Assembly: GCF_024763615.1 (NCBI RefSeq)
Contig: NC_077222.1
Coordinates: forward strand, 49,166,001-49,230,000
Direction: 5' to 3'
Source of the DNA: Phlebotomus papatasi
Taxonomy: Eukaryota; Arthropoda; Insecta; Diptera; Psychodidae
Length of the DNA stretch: 64,000 nucleotides
A program made the translations under genes and the position numbers. The notes under the pieces were generated by a model. The model did no database searches. It was not told the DNA's origin and worked only from the letters and a program-made list of their open reading frames with translations. Positions 30,501 to 43,112 of the stretch are shown one piece after another. Numbering within the stretch: the first letter of the stretch is position 1; each line of letters opens with the position of its first letter.

Positions 30501-33500
30501 AAAAATCGTTGATAATTTTAAAAAATTACATGGACTATAGTGCGACCCAAGTGTCAAATTTGAAACCAAATATGGACTATAGCGAGACTCTACTGTAGTT
30601 ATTTTTCAAGTTTTGTAAATGGTTAGATTTTTGCTGATTAAAAATTAAAACTTAGTATTTTCGTTTTTTATAGGACTATAAATTATCCAAAAATTACTCC
30701 ACATTGTTTACGTGTAAACAATGCAGAAATCTGATGTAAAAGCACAACAAAAGCTAATCGATAAATTTTTTGCAACGTTTGTGTGAGGACAATTATGAAA
30801 AGAGATAAATTCTATGTCAAATTTATGATTGAAAAAAAAAGGCTAATCTTATCGTTATTGACCTTCATCGATCATTTTGAGTTTTTCGCACCTCATGTAC
30901 ACGCGAAGCCCCAAGAAAATCAATGAGGAAAGCTTCCAAAGGTTCTTTGCTTTTTTGCTCGGTATCGAAGAAAAGCCCCCCAAAGGTGGAATTTTTCGCA
31001 CTAATCTTCCACATCGATAAGTCCACTCTTGAAGTCAATAAATTTATAATTCTATAAATGTCAGAGAGGGAATGCAGGAAGTGGATGGTTATTTTGTAAA
31101 GTGGTAGAAGAGAAGCTGATAAGAAAGTAAATTACAACTTTTTTTTTTAAATATATTCTCTCGGGGTTGATATTGCCATTTGTTTGTCCCGCAGTGTTAT
31201 TAGCAAAATAATCAAGGAAAATACGCAAGAATTGCTCTCTTGAGGGACATTACGCAAAAAATATCATTCGATTCATTGACGTAAGAGTAGTATGAGAAAT
31301 GTGTATATTGCTTCATAAAATATAGGTTTAGAAATTCTCTAATCTCTCTGTTTTTAACTTGCTGATTTTTTTTTGGTGTTATTCAAAATGAGAATTACGT
31401 ACAATATATTTAGATTGGGGATAGGCCCTTTTTTGTGCTTATTGTGTGGGGAGGAGAAAAAATGCGGGAGTTCTCTCGCATCTGGACGCAAATTGGCGGG
31501 AGATGGGGTTATCGCCTGTGCCCCCATGAAAAAAAATCTCAGCACATCCAACTCTACTGGAAGCTCTCTGTGGTGGCCCCATAAAGTGTGTCAGTTGAAT
31601 GAAAAATTTGTGTACACAAACTTGAGCGCACGAGAAAAGGATTGACCCACAAATGATAAGACATGGACATCAGGCCGGGGATTTTAGCGTGAACATCTGA
31701 CTTTATTGTAAAGCAAGAAAAAAACTACGCAAAATTTCCCATACGAAAGTTTGTGGCATAAAGAGAAGAGGAAGAAAAGCACTCAGGCAAAGCTCTTCTT
31801 AATTAAGTTATCAGCTGTCGATGGGAAAAGCATGTCTTATCACGTTTTTTTTCTTCTTCTACGCTATTAGGCATTCTCTTATGCTCTCAATGGACTTTTC
31901 ACCACGCGACTTCTTGAGGTATTAACACATTCTTACCCAAAGATAGGCACCTTGGGAAAACACAAATACACACCCCTTTCCTTATCACATGTTTTTTTTT
32001 TCACTCCATTATTTCACGTACAGTGAGTGGGTGAAGAAATTGTGTTAAAAATGTTTTTGTTCGCTTCTCTTTTACGTTATAGTGATTAAAGTTGATTATG
32101 AAATCACCAAGGTCACAGCTTTTATGACCAAATTGTAATCACAGATCATGCCTTCTTCCCAGGAGGGCATTATTCGATGGGAGAAACAGAGAAAAGAGCC
32201 AAGAAAAAATGAGCCATATACTGTGCTATTTCCATGAGAGTTATTTGTCCATCCAATATTTAACTCCCTTATCAGTACGCATTATCACCCACCAAGGGAA
32301 AAGTGGGGAGGGGAACAGAATGAAGGATGATGTTGAGGAAAAATAACGTGACGCATCTCAAAATGTGTCGTCAATGACATTATAGTGTTACACAAGGCAT
32401 TAAAACGATTAAAACTATTAAAATTTCTCAAGTTTTACAAACACACTTCCGATTTAAATTTTTTTGCATATAACATCTCATAGGCAAGAGTCCCTCAACA
32501 CCTTCTTATCTCTAGTCTTCTAGAAGTCACCAATGTTCTTCCTCTTTTCCTTGGGGAGGTGTGTATTTTGGTGGTCATTTTTGAGTTGATGTGAGGAAAT
32601 TTCCACAATTTCCGGAAGGCATGGTTAATTAAAAATTATCTTATCTCGTTTTTTTAGGGGATATCACTTTAAATAAATATTAGCAAATTTTCCTAAAGAA
32701 TTACCAGTAAATATTTACTATTATGGCATTTATACTTCTCGTGTTGTATTACTCAAGTTATTGAAGCTTTTTAAAATTAAACTGGAATTATTGCAGAAAA
32801 TTATGATATTGTACTTGTTATTAATAGTTGAGACTTAATTAAGTAAATTTTTATAGTTTTATTGAGCAAATTGAAAGGAAAAATTAAATTTTAATTATAA
32901 TAAATCACGTGGATTAAAGTTCTTTTATCGTTTTAAGTTTTCCTGTATAATTGTGAATTTTAAAATTTGTACCAGATTACAATGTTTTTGCGAAATTGTT
33001 GCCTATGATTCTAAAGGATAAAAGTCTGGTCTGAAGACAACTTATAAAGAGGGCGTAGTCACAACCGGAGTTTGATTTTCAAAAAGTGTCTCGACTAAAA
33101 TGTAGATAGCTTTCTATTTGCATAATATCGTTAATGTTCGAAAAGTTCAAACCATTTTGATAAGTATGCTATATGAAGCAGTCCGAGCACGCACAGCCGA
33201 AATTTTCTGAGGGAAAAGACATTTGAAGATCGGTTTTGAAAGCTCAAGTGAGTTCTTTCACTGCATTATACTGTGATATTTCATAATTTTTTTATAATCT
33301 CACGCGTATTTTTAATATGAAAATTGGAAATTGTTTGAACTTAACTTTTCGAACAACGATACTTTGTGCAAATAGAAAGCTATTCAGCTTTTAGTCGAGA
33401 CACTTTTTGAAAATCAAAGTCCAGTTATGAGCACGCCGGTCTCTCTTTAAGTTGTCCTCAGACTAGACTAGACTCTTAGCATTTAATATAGAATCCTAAA

Positions 33501-36500
33501 CAATAATTTCACAAAAACATTGCTTATTGAGAAAATTCAGCAATTACTTACGAAAATTATGAAAATAATTCAAAAAATGAAACAGTTTTATTTCTAAAAT
33601 TAAATTTCTGAAACGGAAAAGTAAAATATTAGAAATTTAGGGTTTTTCTAAGCAAGAAATAGGTAAAAATTGTTTTTTTTTAACAAGTGTTCATAAAGAA
33701 TTTTAGTGAAATATTTTTAAATCTTTTTTGTTATTAATTTATTATTATTTTTAAAAGTTGTAAATAATTTTAATTTAAATACTTTCAAGCTCCAACCAAT
33801 CAGAGAGCACAATGCTATAAATATACAACATTTTATGGGATTCAATATTAAATTACATGAGGATAATAGTTCAAGTAAGAATCTCTCTGTTGGATAATCC
33901 TCTATCAGGACCCTATTAATACGTTTCCTCTTAAGATACCAATTGATCTATTTGTGAAACAACATAAGTGGGTCAGTATAGTTAACGTCTTCCGTGCAGC
34001 TGGAGAATTCTTATCCAGAAAATAAATAGTTTTATGCCTTGAACTCCAATAAAATTAGCAAAACAGAACTGGTTTTCTAATTAAAATGAGTTCGAATAAT
34101 AAAAAAAAATAATATATAAATAAAACAGAGCCTCACTGATAAGAAATTCAGGACAAATTGATACAAATAAACAAGTAGAAAATTGCATTAGAATATAGTC
34201 TTCAGGTAGTTTTTTTTGGCTTAAAACTTGTATTTGCCTTAAAATAATTTAGGGTCGATTGGAAGAAAATGGCAAATAGTTTAGTTAATTATAAGCTGAG
34301 AATAATGATGTTATTTTTCAGTCAGGTTTTACGATGAGGTCATAATAAACGGTTTCAAAGGAAATGACGAGCCTTCTTTTTGCCTCTAAAGCTCTATTTA
34401 AAAGGCTATGGGTTAGAAATGACCTGAATGTTTGGCCATTTACTGCATTTATATGAGTTCTGATGTAAGTTTATGACCTCTTTGCCGCATTAAAATGACC
34501 CAAAACGATTTTTCTCAAAGTATGCAATCCCATCTTTTTGACACACCCAAAAGGCTTGTCTTTTGTGTTTATGAATCAGGCCAGAAACTATTCGTCTCTC
34601 CAAATCCTGTAGGAAAACGTGACAGAAAATGCGTCGGTTATAGAAGACATTTTTATTTACTCACAAGTTATGATAATGATAAGGAAACAGTAGAGTGATT
34701 GTGTTAGTTATTCAGGCAAATAGACAATACTGTCTTTTATTTTCTTTCTAAACTTGTTATTGTGTGCCTTTTTCTCTTCCAATTTATTTGCCCAATTAGA
34801 TGCTGATAGTGATTTGGAGATGGGACGATGGGAGACATTTTTAGGGGAGGGTGTTTGTTCATTGATTTATTTCCCACAAAAATAGGTCTATTTGCCTCTT
34901 TTAGAAGAATGAATCGTTCTGATAATGGTCAAATATTTGGTCAATTGACAATGACGAAAATTGTGAAATTGGTGAGAAATTTCTAGAATAGAGACACACA
35001 AAAAAAAGATAGATGTGAGAAAGCTTCCCACCTCTCACCCCTCTGATTTCACGATTTTCTTCGAGTTTTCTTAGTTTAAAAGAATTGATATTTTTTACGA
35101 TGTTTTTTCTCACAGATAAGAATTACGAGCTGCAGATTTTCCGGCAATTGTGATATATTGCGACGCGGTGCTCCATAGTAAATTAGTTCGTCATTTTGTA
35201 ATACATATTTTTTTATAGAAAAAAATAAATACTTTAAAAATCTATTAATCAATGTTAAAACCTTAATGAAGCTTGTTCGTTTCCTACTTCTCTAAAAAAA
35301 ATTGCGAAAAATAGTTTATTTTTGTCTTCCTAAATAAGGGAACAGCTTTAAGGCCTAGGGGGAAATAGGCTACCTTTGAAATGGGGCAGCTTTAAAATTG
35401 GGCTTTTTCTTATATTTTTAAATGGAAGTTTACCTGATTGTGATATAATTTAGCTTCATAAAACACTTGTGAAGCTAAATTATAATTCATTTTAAAATTA
35501 CGAGTTAAGGTACCCCAATTCAAAGGTGACTTTTTCACAAGAAAGTCATTTTTGATACTATTTTCCTTAATTAGTGCAGTAAAAATCTATTTCAAACACA
35601 GTTTAATACAAAAATAAATAGAGTTCACCACTTTCTGTATTCCCTGAGACTCTTTTCGAACCGTAACATTATCCTGTTAGCCAGTTCCACAATTTTTTGA
35701 TGAAGATTATTTCAGCTCGGAAATCAATCAAGCTTTCGCCAAAAAAAAATTAAATTTGAACATCCTTAGTTTGCAATCATCCAAAAGAGTCTAATTCTTA
35801 TCGAGTCACAATATTCAAAAAAAAAGTTTTCCTTAGATTTGGAGTATCAATAACGGGTATACTAATATAATGGGTATACGCAGAGTGCCAAAGGATACAA
35901 AAGAGTTCAAAGAAATCAAAATTATTCCATAATTCTAAATGTTATTTTTATTATTATTTTTTTTTAATTTTGACTTTAAACATTAATTTAATACTAATAA
36001 ATGTCGTATTTGAACAATAAAGGCGATTAAACCAATATTTTTTCTTTAAATATCTAACGAAAGTATGTATTAATTTAATCACTTGAAAATATATTATCTT
36101 TTAAATCTTAGTTAAATATTTACAAGACTAAAAAATCAATTGCTGCAAAAAATACTGAGAAAAAGATTGTAAACGATTTAGTACAATCTTGAAAAATATT
36201 GTTTTATGCGGAAAAGTAACAAGATGTTTACCTCCCTGCCTTCATAGAGATTTTTATTAAATCTTGCTATATTTTAACTACATATCTTTTTAGACCCAAA
36301 TTTACCAAGATTGTTACACAAATTCTTGTAAAATTTTTGTCAAAATCTAGTATTTATTAGTTTCTCAACCGATGGAGTAAAAAACAACAAAGATTTCCTT
36401 TTATTTTATTTCTTTTTTCAGAATGCATATGGAATTTTTTCTATTAAATTATTTGTAAATTTTGTGTAAAATTGTAATCATGATTTTCATGATGTATAAT

Positions 36501-39293
36501 ACCAAAAATTATGCATAAGTATGTTTTCTGTAGTGAATGATCTAAAAAATTGACGTTAGAAAACATTCCCGATCGAAAAATCTGAATTTTTTGTCGAAAA
36601 AAAATTTTGACAATATTTTTGCAAGATTTTACAATAAAAAACTTTACAACGAGTATTGGTAGCAAAAATCTTGGTATTATCTTTCCAATATTCTTTTTTT
36701 ATATTTTTGCGGATATTATTTTTCTTCCATTATTTAAATTGTCTAAAATTAAGTTTAACAAGTCATAGGATTTTAAAAATAAAGAGGAAAACTCTTTCGG
36801 TTTGTTCGTTAAAACATTCTCTATAAAATTCTTTTTTTTTATTTTCCAAGATCTAGAATAAAATTTTTAAGTATTTCCTAATTTAAGATTGACAAAAATG
36901 ACAACGTTTATAACCAATTTATTCAAAAAAAAGAAATAAACCAATTGTATGAAAAACAGTTATTTTTACGGAAATCTACATTGCATTAGCTTTTCCACGG
37001 TACAATATTATTCGAAAAACTCCTAGTAATTTTCCTGAATTCTGAAATTTCCTAAACTATTTTAAATACTAAATAACGCAATTAAATAAATAAGTTCTAA
37101 ACTAACTGAGAAAAAGAATATATTTATGTGTTAAATATTACATCAAAGGTAAAGTTCTGAAAAATTGCTCAAAATTCCATAATCTAATTCTAAATTTGAA
37201 ACCGGTTTTAAAATGGTTAATCGCGATTTCAAACCCTTCCAAAGCCGGTTAACCGTTTATCCTAAAAACCCGGTTATTTGGAATCACCAGATGTGAGGCA
37301 CCTTTAAAGTAGGGCACTTTTGAAATCCGGCTTTGTCGCCTCTTTTTAAATGGAATATAACCTTACCATGATATAAATTTGGCTCCATAAACCAATTTTG
37401 AAACTAAATTAAATTATGATAAATAAAAGTTCAGTTTATTTTAAAAATAGGAAAAAGCTCTATTCCAAAGGTAAAGGAGGATGGGGCTATGAGCCTTGAC
37501 AGACATGAGGATTAGCCGAGAGATGGCTTAGCGTAAATATATTAGAAATAATGGTTAAACTACATTTCCATCATTTTCTACTAAGTCGTCTCTCGGCTTA
37601 AATCGTAAGTGTGTCTAGGGCATATATTGATCTGGGGCTACATTGAAAATGTTATTTTTTTCTCTTCCAAAGGAATCTGTATTTTATTGTAATGTAATTT
37701 AGATAGGCAAAACAATCGTTTATCTAAATTAAATTACAAGTAGGTTTACCTTCCTTTAAAAATATGCGAAAAATAGCGTTTTCGTTGCCCTACCCCCCCC
37801 CCCCCTATCCCAATTCACATGTGACCTCTTCCCGCTTCAATTAGATTCTGATGCTTTCTCGGCCTCTTGTTCCAACGCAATATTTGAAAATAATAAATTT
37901 TATGCAAAAATTTCTATATTTTTGAAAATTTACAGCCGAGATGACATCGGAGAATCTGAGGATCAGCATGATAGCTAGATCGCACAAACTGGGTCCCTTC
38001 AGTCCGCGTTTCAACATCAACAACATCCTCCTTGAGGGTTTACACAAATTCCTGCCCGCCGATGCTCACCTGAGGGTCAATGGGCGTCTCCATATTTCTC
38101 TGACGCGTGTCTGTGATGGCAAGAATGTGATTGTGTCCCACTTCAATAGTCGCGAGGAGCTCTTCCAGGCACTCCTCTGTGCCTGTTTCATTCCTGTGTT
38201 CTCGGGCTTCCTACCACCTCGTTTCCGTGGTGTACGCTACATGGATGGTGGATTCTCTGACAATTTACCCACCATCAATGAGAACACTGTTACTGTGAGC
38301 CCTTTTTGTGGGGAAAGTGATATCTGTCCTAGGGACAAAAGTTCACAGCTTTTTCATGTGAGTAACATTATGCTAGAAAGAAATAACTATCAAGAGACAA
38401 ACTCATCCTCTAGCTCTCAAATTTTATGGTAATTCCAAATGATTTTGCAGATAAATTTTGCCAATACGAGCATAGAACTCTCGAGGCAGAATATGAATCG
38501 CTTTTCTTATGTGTTAATGCCACCAAAACCGGAAATTCTGTCGAATTTGTGTCAGCAGGGCTTTGACGATGCCCTGCGCTTTCTGCAGCGAAACAATCTC
38601 ATCAATTGCAACCGGTGCATTTCGGTGCAGACACAGGTAATCATCCAGGATACGCAGGAGTACATCATGGAAGATTATGATCCGGAATGCAAGGATTGCA
38701 CAGAGCACAGGAAGCATGCTTCCAGGGCGAATCTACCGGATACGGTTGTTAATGTGCTTCAGTCGGCGATCGATTCGGCCAACAAAGGAATTGTCTCGTG
38801 GTTGTTTAAGCACAAACTCCCCACAGTTCTGCGAAGGATTACATCCTTCCTGCCCTCAGTTCTGCCCACCTCACTGACAAAGTTAGTATTGAATTTGAGA
38901 ATTTGCTTTTACCATGATCATATCTCACATCCTTCTCTTTCCATAGATTGAGGAGGGAATTACTAATAAACACCCAACTCGAGAAGCTTTTCGTCAAACT
39001 TCCTAACAAATGGGGGTCAGTCGAAAATCATCAAGTTGCACTTTACTCAATAGTTGAAAATTTGCTATTTTTTTCATCAGAAATCCTTTTCATTAATTAA
39101 AATCATTAAAATAAAAAGAAATCATTTGTCATCCAGCTTGTAAAAAGTGAAACATTGAAAAAAAAGATAAAAAAGAATAGATTGTGATTGAGCAAAGAAG
39201 ATCTTTTTGTCATTTTCTTGCAGGGAAGTGTACTGGGATGATGAGGATTTTGATGAGAATCCTCCGGAGATTCAGATTGAAAAGGCAATATAG
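27552..39293 (+). CDS. bmm: Brummer / ATGL triglyceride lipase (patatin-like)
   Basis: Five exons: 27552-27711, 37936-38357, 38451-38881, 38947-39015 and 39224-39293, all GT-AG and in frame, giving 383 residues. Brummer is the insect adipose triglyceride lipase that mobilises fat at lipid droplets. The patatin fold is visible: oxyanion loop GCGFLG (residues 7-12), nucleophile Ser38 in GASAGS (residues 36-41), and catalytic Asp157 in DGG. Brummer-specific blocks include LGPFSP, NGRLHISLTRV, CACFIPVFSG, PPRFRGVRYMDGGFSDNLP, VSPFCGESDICPRD and ANTSIELSRQNMNRF. The start context (CAGAAGATGA) and the N-terminus MNLSFAGCGFLG are as in other insects. Drosophila Bmm is about 507 residues, so the C-terminal part is shorter, ending with acidic WDDEDFDENPPE; the last two small exons are the least certain part and alternative ends are possible. 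Confidence 0.94.
29412..30018. repeat. ~44-bp minisatellite, about 13 units
   Basis: The unit reads roughly ACAAACGATTTCCTTCAAAA then AAGCAATTTTTGACAAAAATTAGT. It repeats head to tail with small indels (ATCTCCTTAAAAAA variants), more regular in 29455-29700 and decaying at both ends. The array explains the repetitive - strand frames encoding IVCTNFCQK over and over, which are not a protein gene. Confidence 0.92.
30267..30595. mobile_element. Pogo/Tigger-type MITE, 329 bp
   Basis: Ends CAGTAGAGTCTCGCTATAGG and inverse (CTATAGCGAGACTCTACTG) are flanked by TA, as in pogo-family elements. The interior retains a short frame on the + strand at 30434-30502. It belongs to a different family from the CAGTAGACT MITEs at 8777 and 19740, although both begin CAGTAGA. 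Confidence 0.88.
30434..30502 (+). pseudogene. 22-codon transposase N-terminus remnant
   Basis: The frame MKRARTSTTIAKKVEAVEQF(QY) ends at TAA. A basic start followed by KKVEAVEQF resembles the beginning of the CENP-B-type helix-turn-helix of Tigger/pogo transposases (basic leader, then LxxKxxxIxxxE). It is too short to prove, but its position inside a pogo-type MITE makes an internally deleted transposase gene the simplest reading. Confidence 0.5.
33023..33475. mobile_element. AGTCTGGTCTGAAGACAACTT element, ~450 bp
   Basis: The left arm (AGTCTGGTCTGAAGACAACT ... AAAAAGTGTCTCGACTAAAA ... AGCTTTCTATTTGCA) is repeated inverted at the right (TGCAAATAGAAAGCT ... TTTTAGTCGAGACACTTTTT ... AGACTAGACT). 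The arms are about 110 bp with about 85% identity, so the copy is old. It lies inside bmm intron 1 and is non-coding. Confidence 0.75.
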
Positions 39294-39335
39294 GATCAAA
39301 AGGGGACTCCTTCACTTAACCGGCCAAATGACATT

Positions 39336-39356
39336 AATAAATTAATGCGAAATAAA
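39336..39356 (+). terminator. bmm: bmm polyadenylation signals
   Basis: Two AATAAA hexamers (39336-39341 and 39351-39356) lie 43-58 bases after the bmm stop codon and are followed by TTTTT-rich sequence. They suit a short 3' UTR. This supports the last exon ending at 39293. Confidence 0.65.
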
Positions 39357-40041
39357 AGACTTGAAATATTTTTTATACTCAACTCATGTGACATTTTTCA
39401 AGGTAATCTTGCATTTATTTCTATTAATGAATAATCCAATCAATATTAATAGATTTTTTCTCCATTTCTTTTTCAGACATACACATTTTCACTATTTTTC
39501 TAATGCTTTATACATGACTAAGGTATTTTTTGATGGATAGAAAACCAATGGCAATTTTTTTATTAGGCAACTTTCTTAAAGAATCTTCAGACGATGAGGT
39601 TTTACAAATCATTGCAACACAAAAGTTCAATGATCCTGTATTAAAATGTATTAGACTGAAATAAAAATCAAATACAGATAATATTTTTTTTTATTATTTG
39701 GACATTTTTATCGCACGAGAAAATTCACACTTCATCAATATTTTCTTTTTTTGCTGGTAAGAAATAATCAACGAAAAATTTTGTGCGTGGGTCAATGTCA
39801 ATAAACTGGATTCAACTCTTAATTTTTTGCCACATTCTTCCACGAGTAAATTGTGTATTAACCTTTTCGGTTATCATAATCTATAACATTCTACTTTTGC
39901 GCATTTGTCTCCCTCGCAAATCAATGTTTTTGCTCAATGAACAGATAATTTTCATGTACGAAAAAATTGCGAAACGAGATGAAATTCCATTGAATCGCAC
40001 TTAAAAAAAAGCAAAAATACACAAAAAAACAGACCGCATAT

Positions 40042-40550
40042 ATATCGCTCCTTGGAAATTACAAGGGGCCAACTCACTTTTTGGCGATTTTGAGGTTTTA
40101 ATGCACTCAGACAGAGAATTTAATAAAATTTCAGATGATATGGATCATTAAATTTCGTAATTACAAAAGTTTTTCAAAATTTTACTCTTTATGATTGCTT
40201 GCGCGGTTTTATTTTAAGTCAAGGGGCACAAAATAAATTTATCGTTCAAATTTTTGTGAAACAAGGGACTAACTCAAGCAAGTTGATCCCGTGTCAGTCT
40301 AATTTCATGAAAATTTGCGCATCATTTAGAATGACAAAGAGCTAACTCATAAAAAAAACATATTTTGAAAGGTAAAAATATGTATGTTTCGATGTTTAGA
40401 ATAATGCTTATACAAATAGAAAAAAATTAAATTATTTTTATTAACATACTTAATTGAGATACTTATTTATACAAAGTTGAATCTTTCATGCTGCCTCCTG
40501 AAAAATGGCTCAGATTGAGTTGGCCCCTTGTAATTTCCAAGGAGCGATAT
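40042..40550. mobile_element. ATATCGCTCC element with 35-bp perfect ends, 509 bp
   Basis: The first bases ATATCGCTCCTTGGAAATTA(CAAGGGGCCAACTCA) are exactly inverted at the right end. The motif GGGG(C)NAACTCA is repeated inside (near 40264 and 40330, as GGGACTAACTCAAG and GAGCTAACTCAT). The perfect ends imply a recent insertion. Target duplication is TA or ATAT. No transposase is present. Confidence 0.85.
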
Positions 40551-41370
40551 AAATTTGAACCAGTATTTTTTTATTACCAGCTGTTCTTAATTGATCTCTG
40601 ATTTCTCTTACTCTAAACCTAAACATTAAAGATTAATGGAGCTACTATACTCGCGGCTAAAGATAAATTATAAAAATTCATAGATGTTACTACAATTTTA
40701 TGACATGTGAAAGTTTTCCAAGTATTAAAAAAAAATCATATTTTTGCAATAAGAACAATGGTTAAACTCCAGTAAATCTTTCCATTCAGACTCTCGTAGA
40801 GAAAGTTACAAATAAAAGCAAAAAATTGGAAAGGTGTTAACCTCACAATATACAACCTGCGAAAACACGTTTTCCGTCTTTTAGCCCTTTAGGTCACCAA
40901 CGCTAAGACGGCGATGGTCGGAAGGTAAGATAAATTTATCATAAGAGATTTTAAATAAATAAAATAAAAAATGCAAAAAAAGGTGGTAAAAAGTCCGAGA
41001 GTTTTGCGAGTTGCTTGAGACAAAAATCACCTTATATTCTTTTTCACAATTTTTTTTTGGGTGATAAGATTAATGTCGATTTAAATTTGTTTATGAATCA
41101 TCATAAAGTCATCATGAACTTAAAAATTGTTCAAGAATAGTTTCAGAATTGTTGAAGGACGAAGTGTTCAGCCAGACTACCTCTAAAAATTAAAAAGTCA
41201 AAAAAAAATTTTTGAGGAGATTCAAGGACTAGGCTGGGGATAATTTTGGTAAGTTAGTTCGCTGAAGAATATAGACTTCTTTGGTGGGATCGCCGAAGAT
41301 TGGAAATCAATATCTCTCACCGTTTGAATTTTAAATGGGTTAAAAGACTGAAAAAATATTAAAAACAGTA

Positions 41371-41587
41371 GGGGAAAGCGCGCTACCTTCGAATGATTTA
41401 TGCTTCACACAAATCACTTTTTTCAGTGTGTTATAAGTGAATTTGACCCGTTATAATATTATACTTTAATAGCTAGTTGAATGCCTCAAATTTTCATAAA
41501 AGAGCTCTGGGTGAAATCCATAAGGAACACAGAGAAAAAATTGAATTGTCCGAAGCTTGAGTCGTCCGAAAGTAGCGCTCTTTCCCC
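41371..41587. mobile_element. GGGGAAAGCGCGCTACC MITE, 217 bp
   Basis: Same family and same length as 20694-20910, with TA on both sides. Ends GGGGAAAGCGCGCTACCTTC and inverse GAAAGTAGCGCTCTTTCCCC. Confidence 0.9.
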
Positions 41588-41933
41588 TATAATTTTAAAA
41601 TAGAGCTATTACCGTTAATTTCCCCATCCATCACCGATTGTGACTAATGCAGTCGGGTTCAGAATTACAAGCTCTTTCAAAAAAATTCAAATTTATCCTA
41701 ATCCGTTGATTAGGCTCTCCAGGGGCTCCAGGGTGATTGAACTTCGACTTTTAATAATTCAAGATGGCGATTTTTCTGGTGAAAGGTGTCGACATTGACA
41801 TGTTCAGCTGGACTACCTCCAAAACATATCCAAAAATGAACGAAATCACCAGGGCCAATTTTGAGATAAGTCAAAAAACGTTTTTGGAGGGCTTAGAAGG
41901 GGTGAGGGGTTGAGATTATTAATACATTCATAA

Positions 41934-42738
41934 TTAACCCTTTAACGACGAGACACTTTTTACGGGCTCAAAATCAAAAATAAAAATTAAACTGAGAAAC
42001 ATCATCAATGATAAGTCTTAAGTCTTATATCTAACCTTGGAAAGTCCAACAGAGTCTGATTCGGTGTATTTTGTGCTTCTATGAACGATAGGGACAGAAA
42101 TAGCCCAAAAATTGAAATAATTTTTCTGACAATACCAATGAATAATATTTTTCGCTTTAATGAAAAATATTACGTATGAGTATTGTAGTTTTTATTTCCA
42201 AAAGGCTTTGCTTAAAAATATGGAAGTATAAAAAATAAATAAAATCAATTATAAATTTGAGAATTTAAAAATTCGCCATTTTTGAGCTTAAATATTTACT
42301 ACATAGCGAATAACTAGAGAGTTGCAAAAAATATTCTAGATTCCTTCAACCTTCTACTTTACAATTATGTACAGATATAAGAAAGAAATAACTTTAGGTA
42401 GTCAGGAAAAATTATTTTCTTTATGGGACACCGGTGTTCCAATCGTCCTTAAAGGGTTAATCCTTTAAAGACGATTGTTTTCCTGACTACCTAAAGTAAT
42501 TTCTTTTTAATGTTTGTGCGCAATCGCACAGTAGAATGTTGGAGGAGTCTAGGATATTTTTTTGCAAATCTCTAAAAATTTGCTATTTGCAAATAAATTA
42601 TTTTTATTATCTTTTTATATTATCATTTTTTTTTAACAAAAACTTCTTGACACTGAAAACTGCAATAACTATACATAATATTTTTCACTAGAACGAAGAT
42701 TATCATTGATAAAGAGTGTCTCGTCCTTAAAGGATTAA
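41934..42738. repeat. AACCCTTTAACGACGAGACAC palindromic repeat
   Basis: The left end AACCCTTTAACGACGAGACAC is matched by the inverse GTGTCTCGTCCTTAAAGGATT at the right, and the centre (about 42400-42500) is itself a palindrome around CTTAAAGGGTTAATCCTTTAA. The left part is the unoccupied counterpart of 17522-19160, with single TA sites at 42080-42081 and 42175-42176. Weaker relatives occur near 29035-29220 (AAGGACGA words). Confidence 0.75.
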
Positions 42739-43039
42739 AATCACCCAAATGTGTCTCGGGTAAAATAGAAAATCAGACATGATTTCTATTTTCTATCGAA
42801 GCGTCGTAAAGCCGTATGAAAAGATGTTTCATTTGAAGAAATTTGAATTTGCAAAAAACCTCATGAGGCAATTCAATAGGCCAATAAGGCAATAAATATT
42901 TAAGAAGGAAAAAAATAATGAGGTAGGTATCTATCCTTACGGGTTTCACACAACTCCAAAAAAATCCCTAATTTTTGTTACGAATTATTATAAACTAATC
43001 CAGTAAGTATAGATTATTGAAGATATTTTATCCCTTTAT

Positions 43040-43112
43040 GGCTTCTACACACTAGAGTAACGTAGGGAATTTGCTTAAATATGGACATAAATTCCTCAAG
43101 TGTGTAGAGGCC
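43040..43112. repeat. Short GGCYTCTACACACTAG hairpin
   Basis: Ends GGCTTCTACACACTAG and CAAGTGTGTAGAGGCC, with a shared internal ATATGGACATAAATT. It is a deleted relative of 1080-1187. Confidence 0.7.

Larger units (their letters stand above)
27712..37935 (+). other. bmm: Giant bmm intron 1 (10.2 kb)
   Basis: Donor GGTAAGTT and acceptor AAAATTTACAG. It separates the nucleophile exon from the rest of the lipase domain. Contents that can be named are a 44-bp minisatellite at 29412-30018, a pogo-type MITE at 30267-30595, a long-inverted-repeat element at about 33023-33475 and CTTTGAA-type MITE remnants near 35349-35530 and 37290-37500. A run of about 13 C lies near 37793-37804. Region 31100-32600 is less repetitive and might hold regulatory sequence, but I see no specific motif to name. 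No internal gene is supported. Confidence 0.75.

Noticed and set aside
31354..31645. Overlapping frames on both strands in bmm intron 1
   Set aside because: No conserved motif on either strand; within an intron of mixed composition.
39783..40004. 73-codon + strand frame with hydrophobic segments after bmm
   Set aside because: AT-rich sequence gives hydrophobic frames by chance; no splice partner, relatives or promoter seen.
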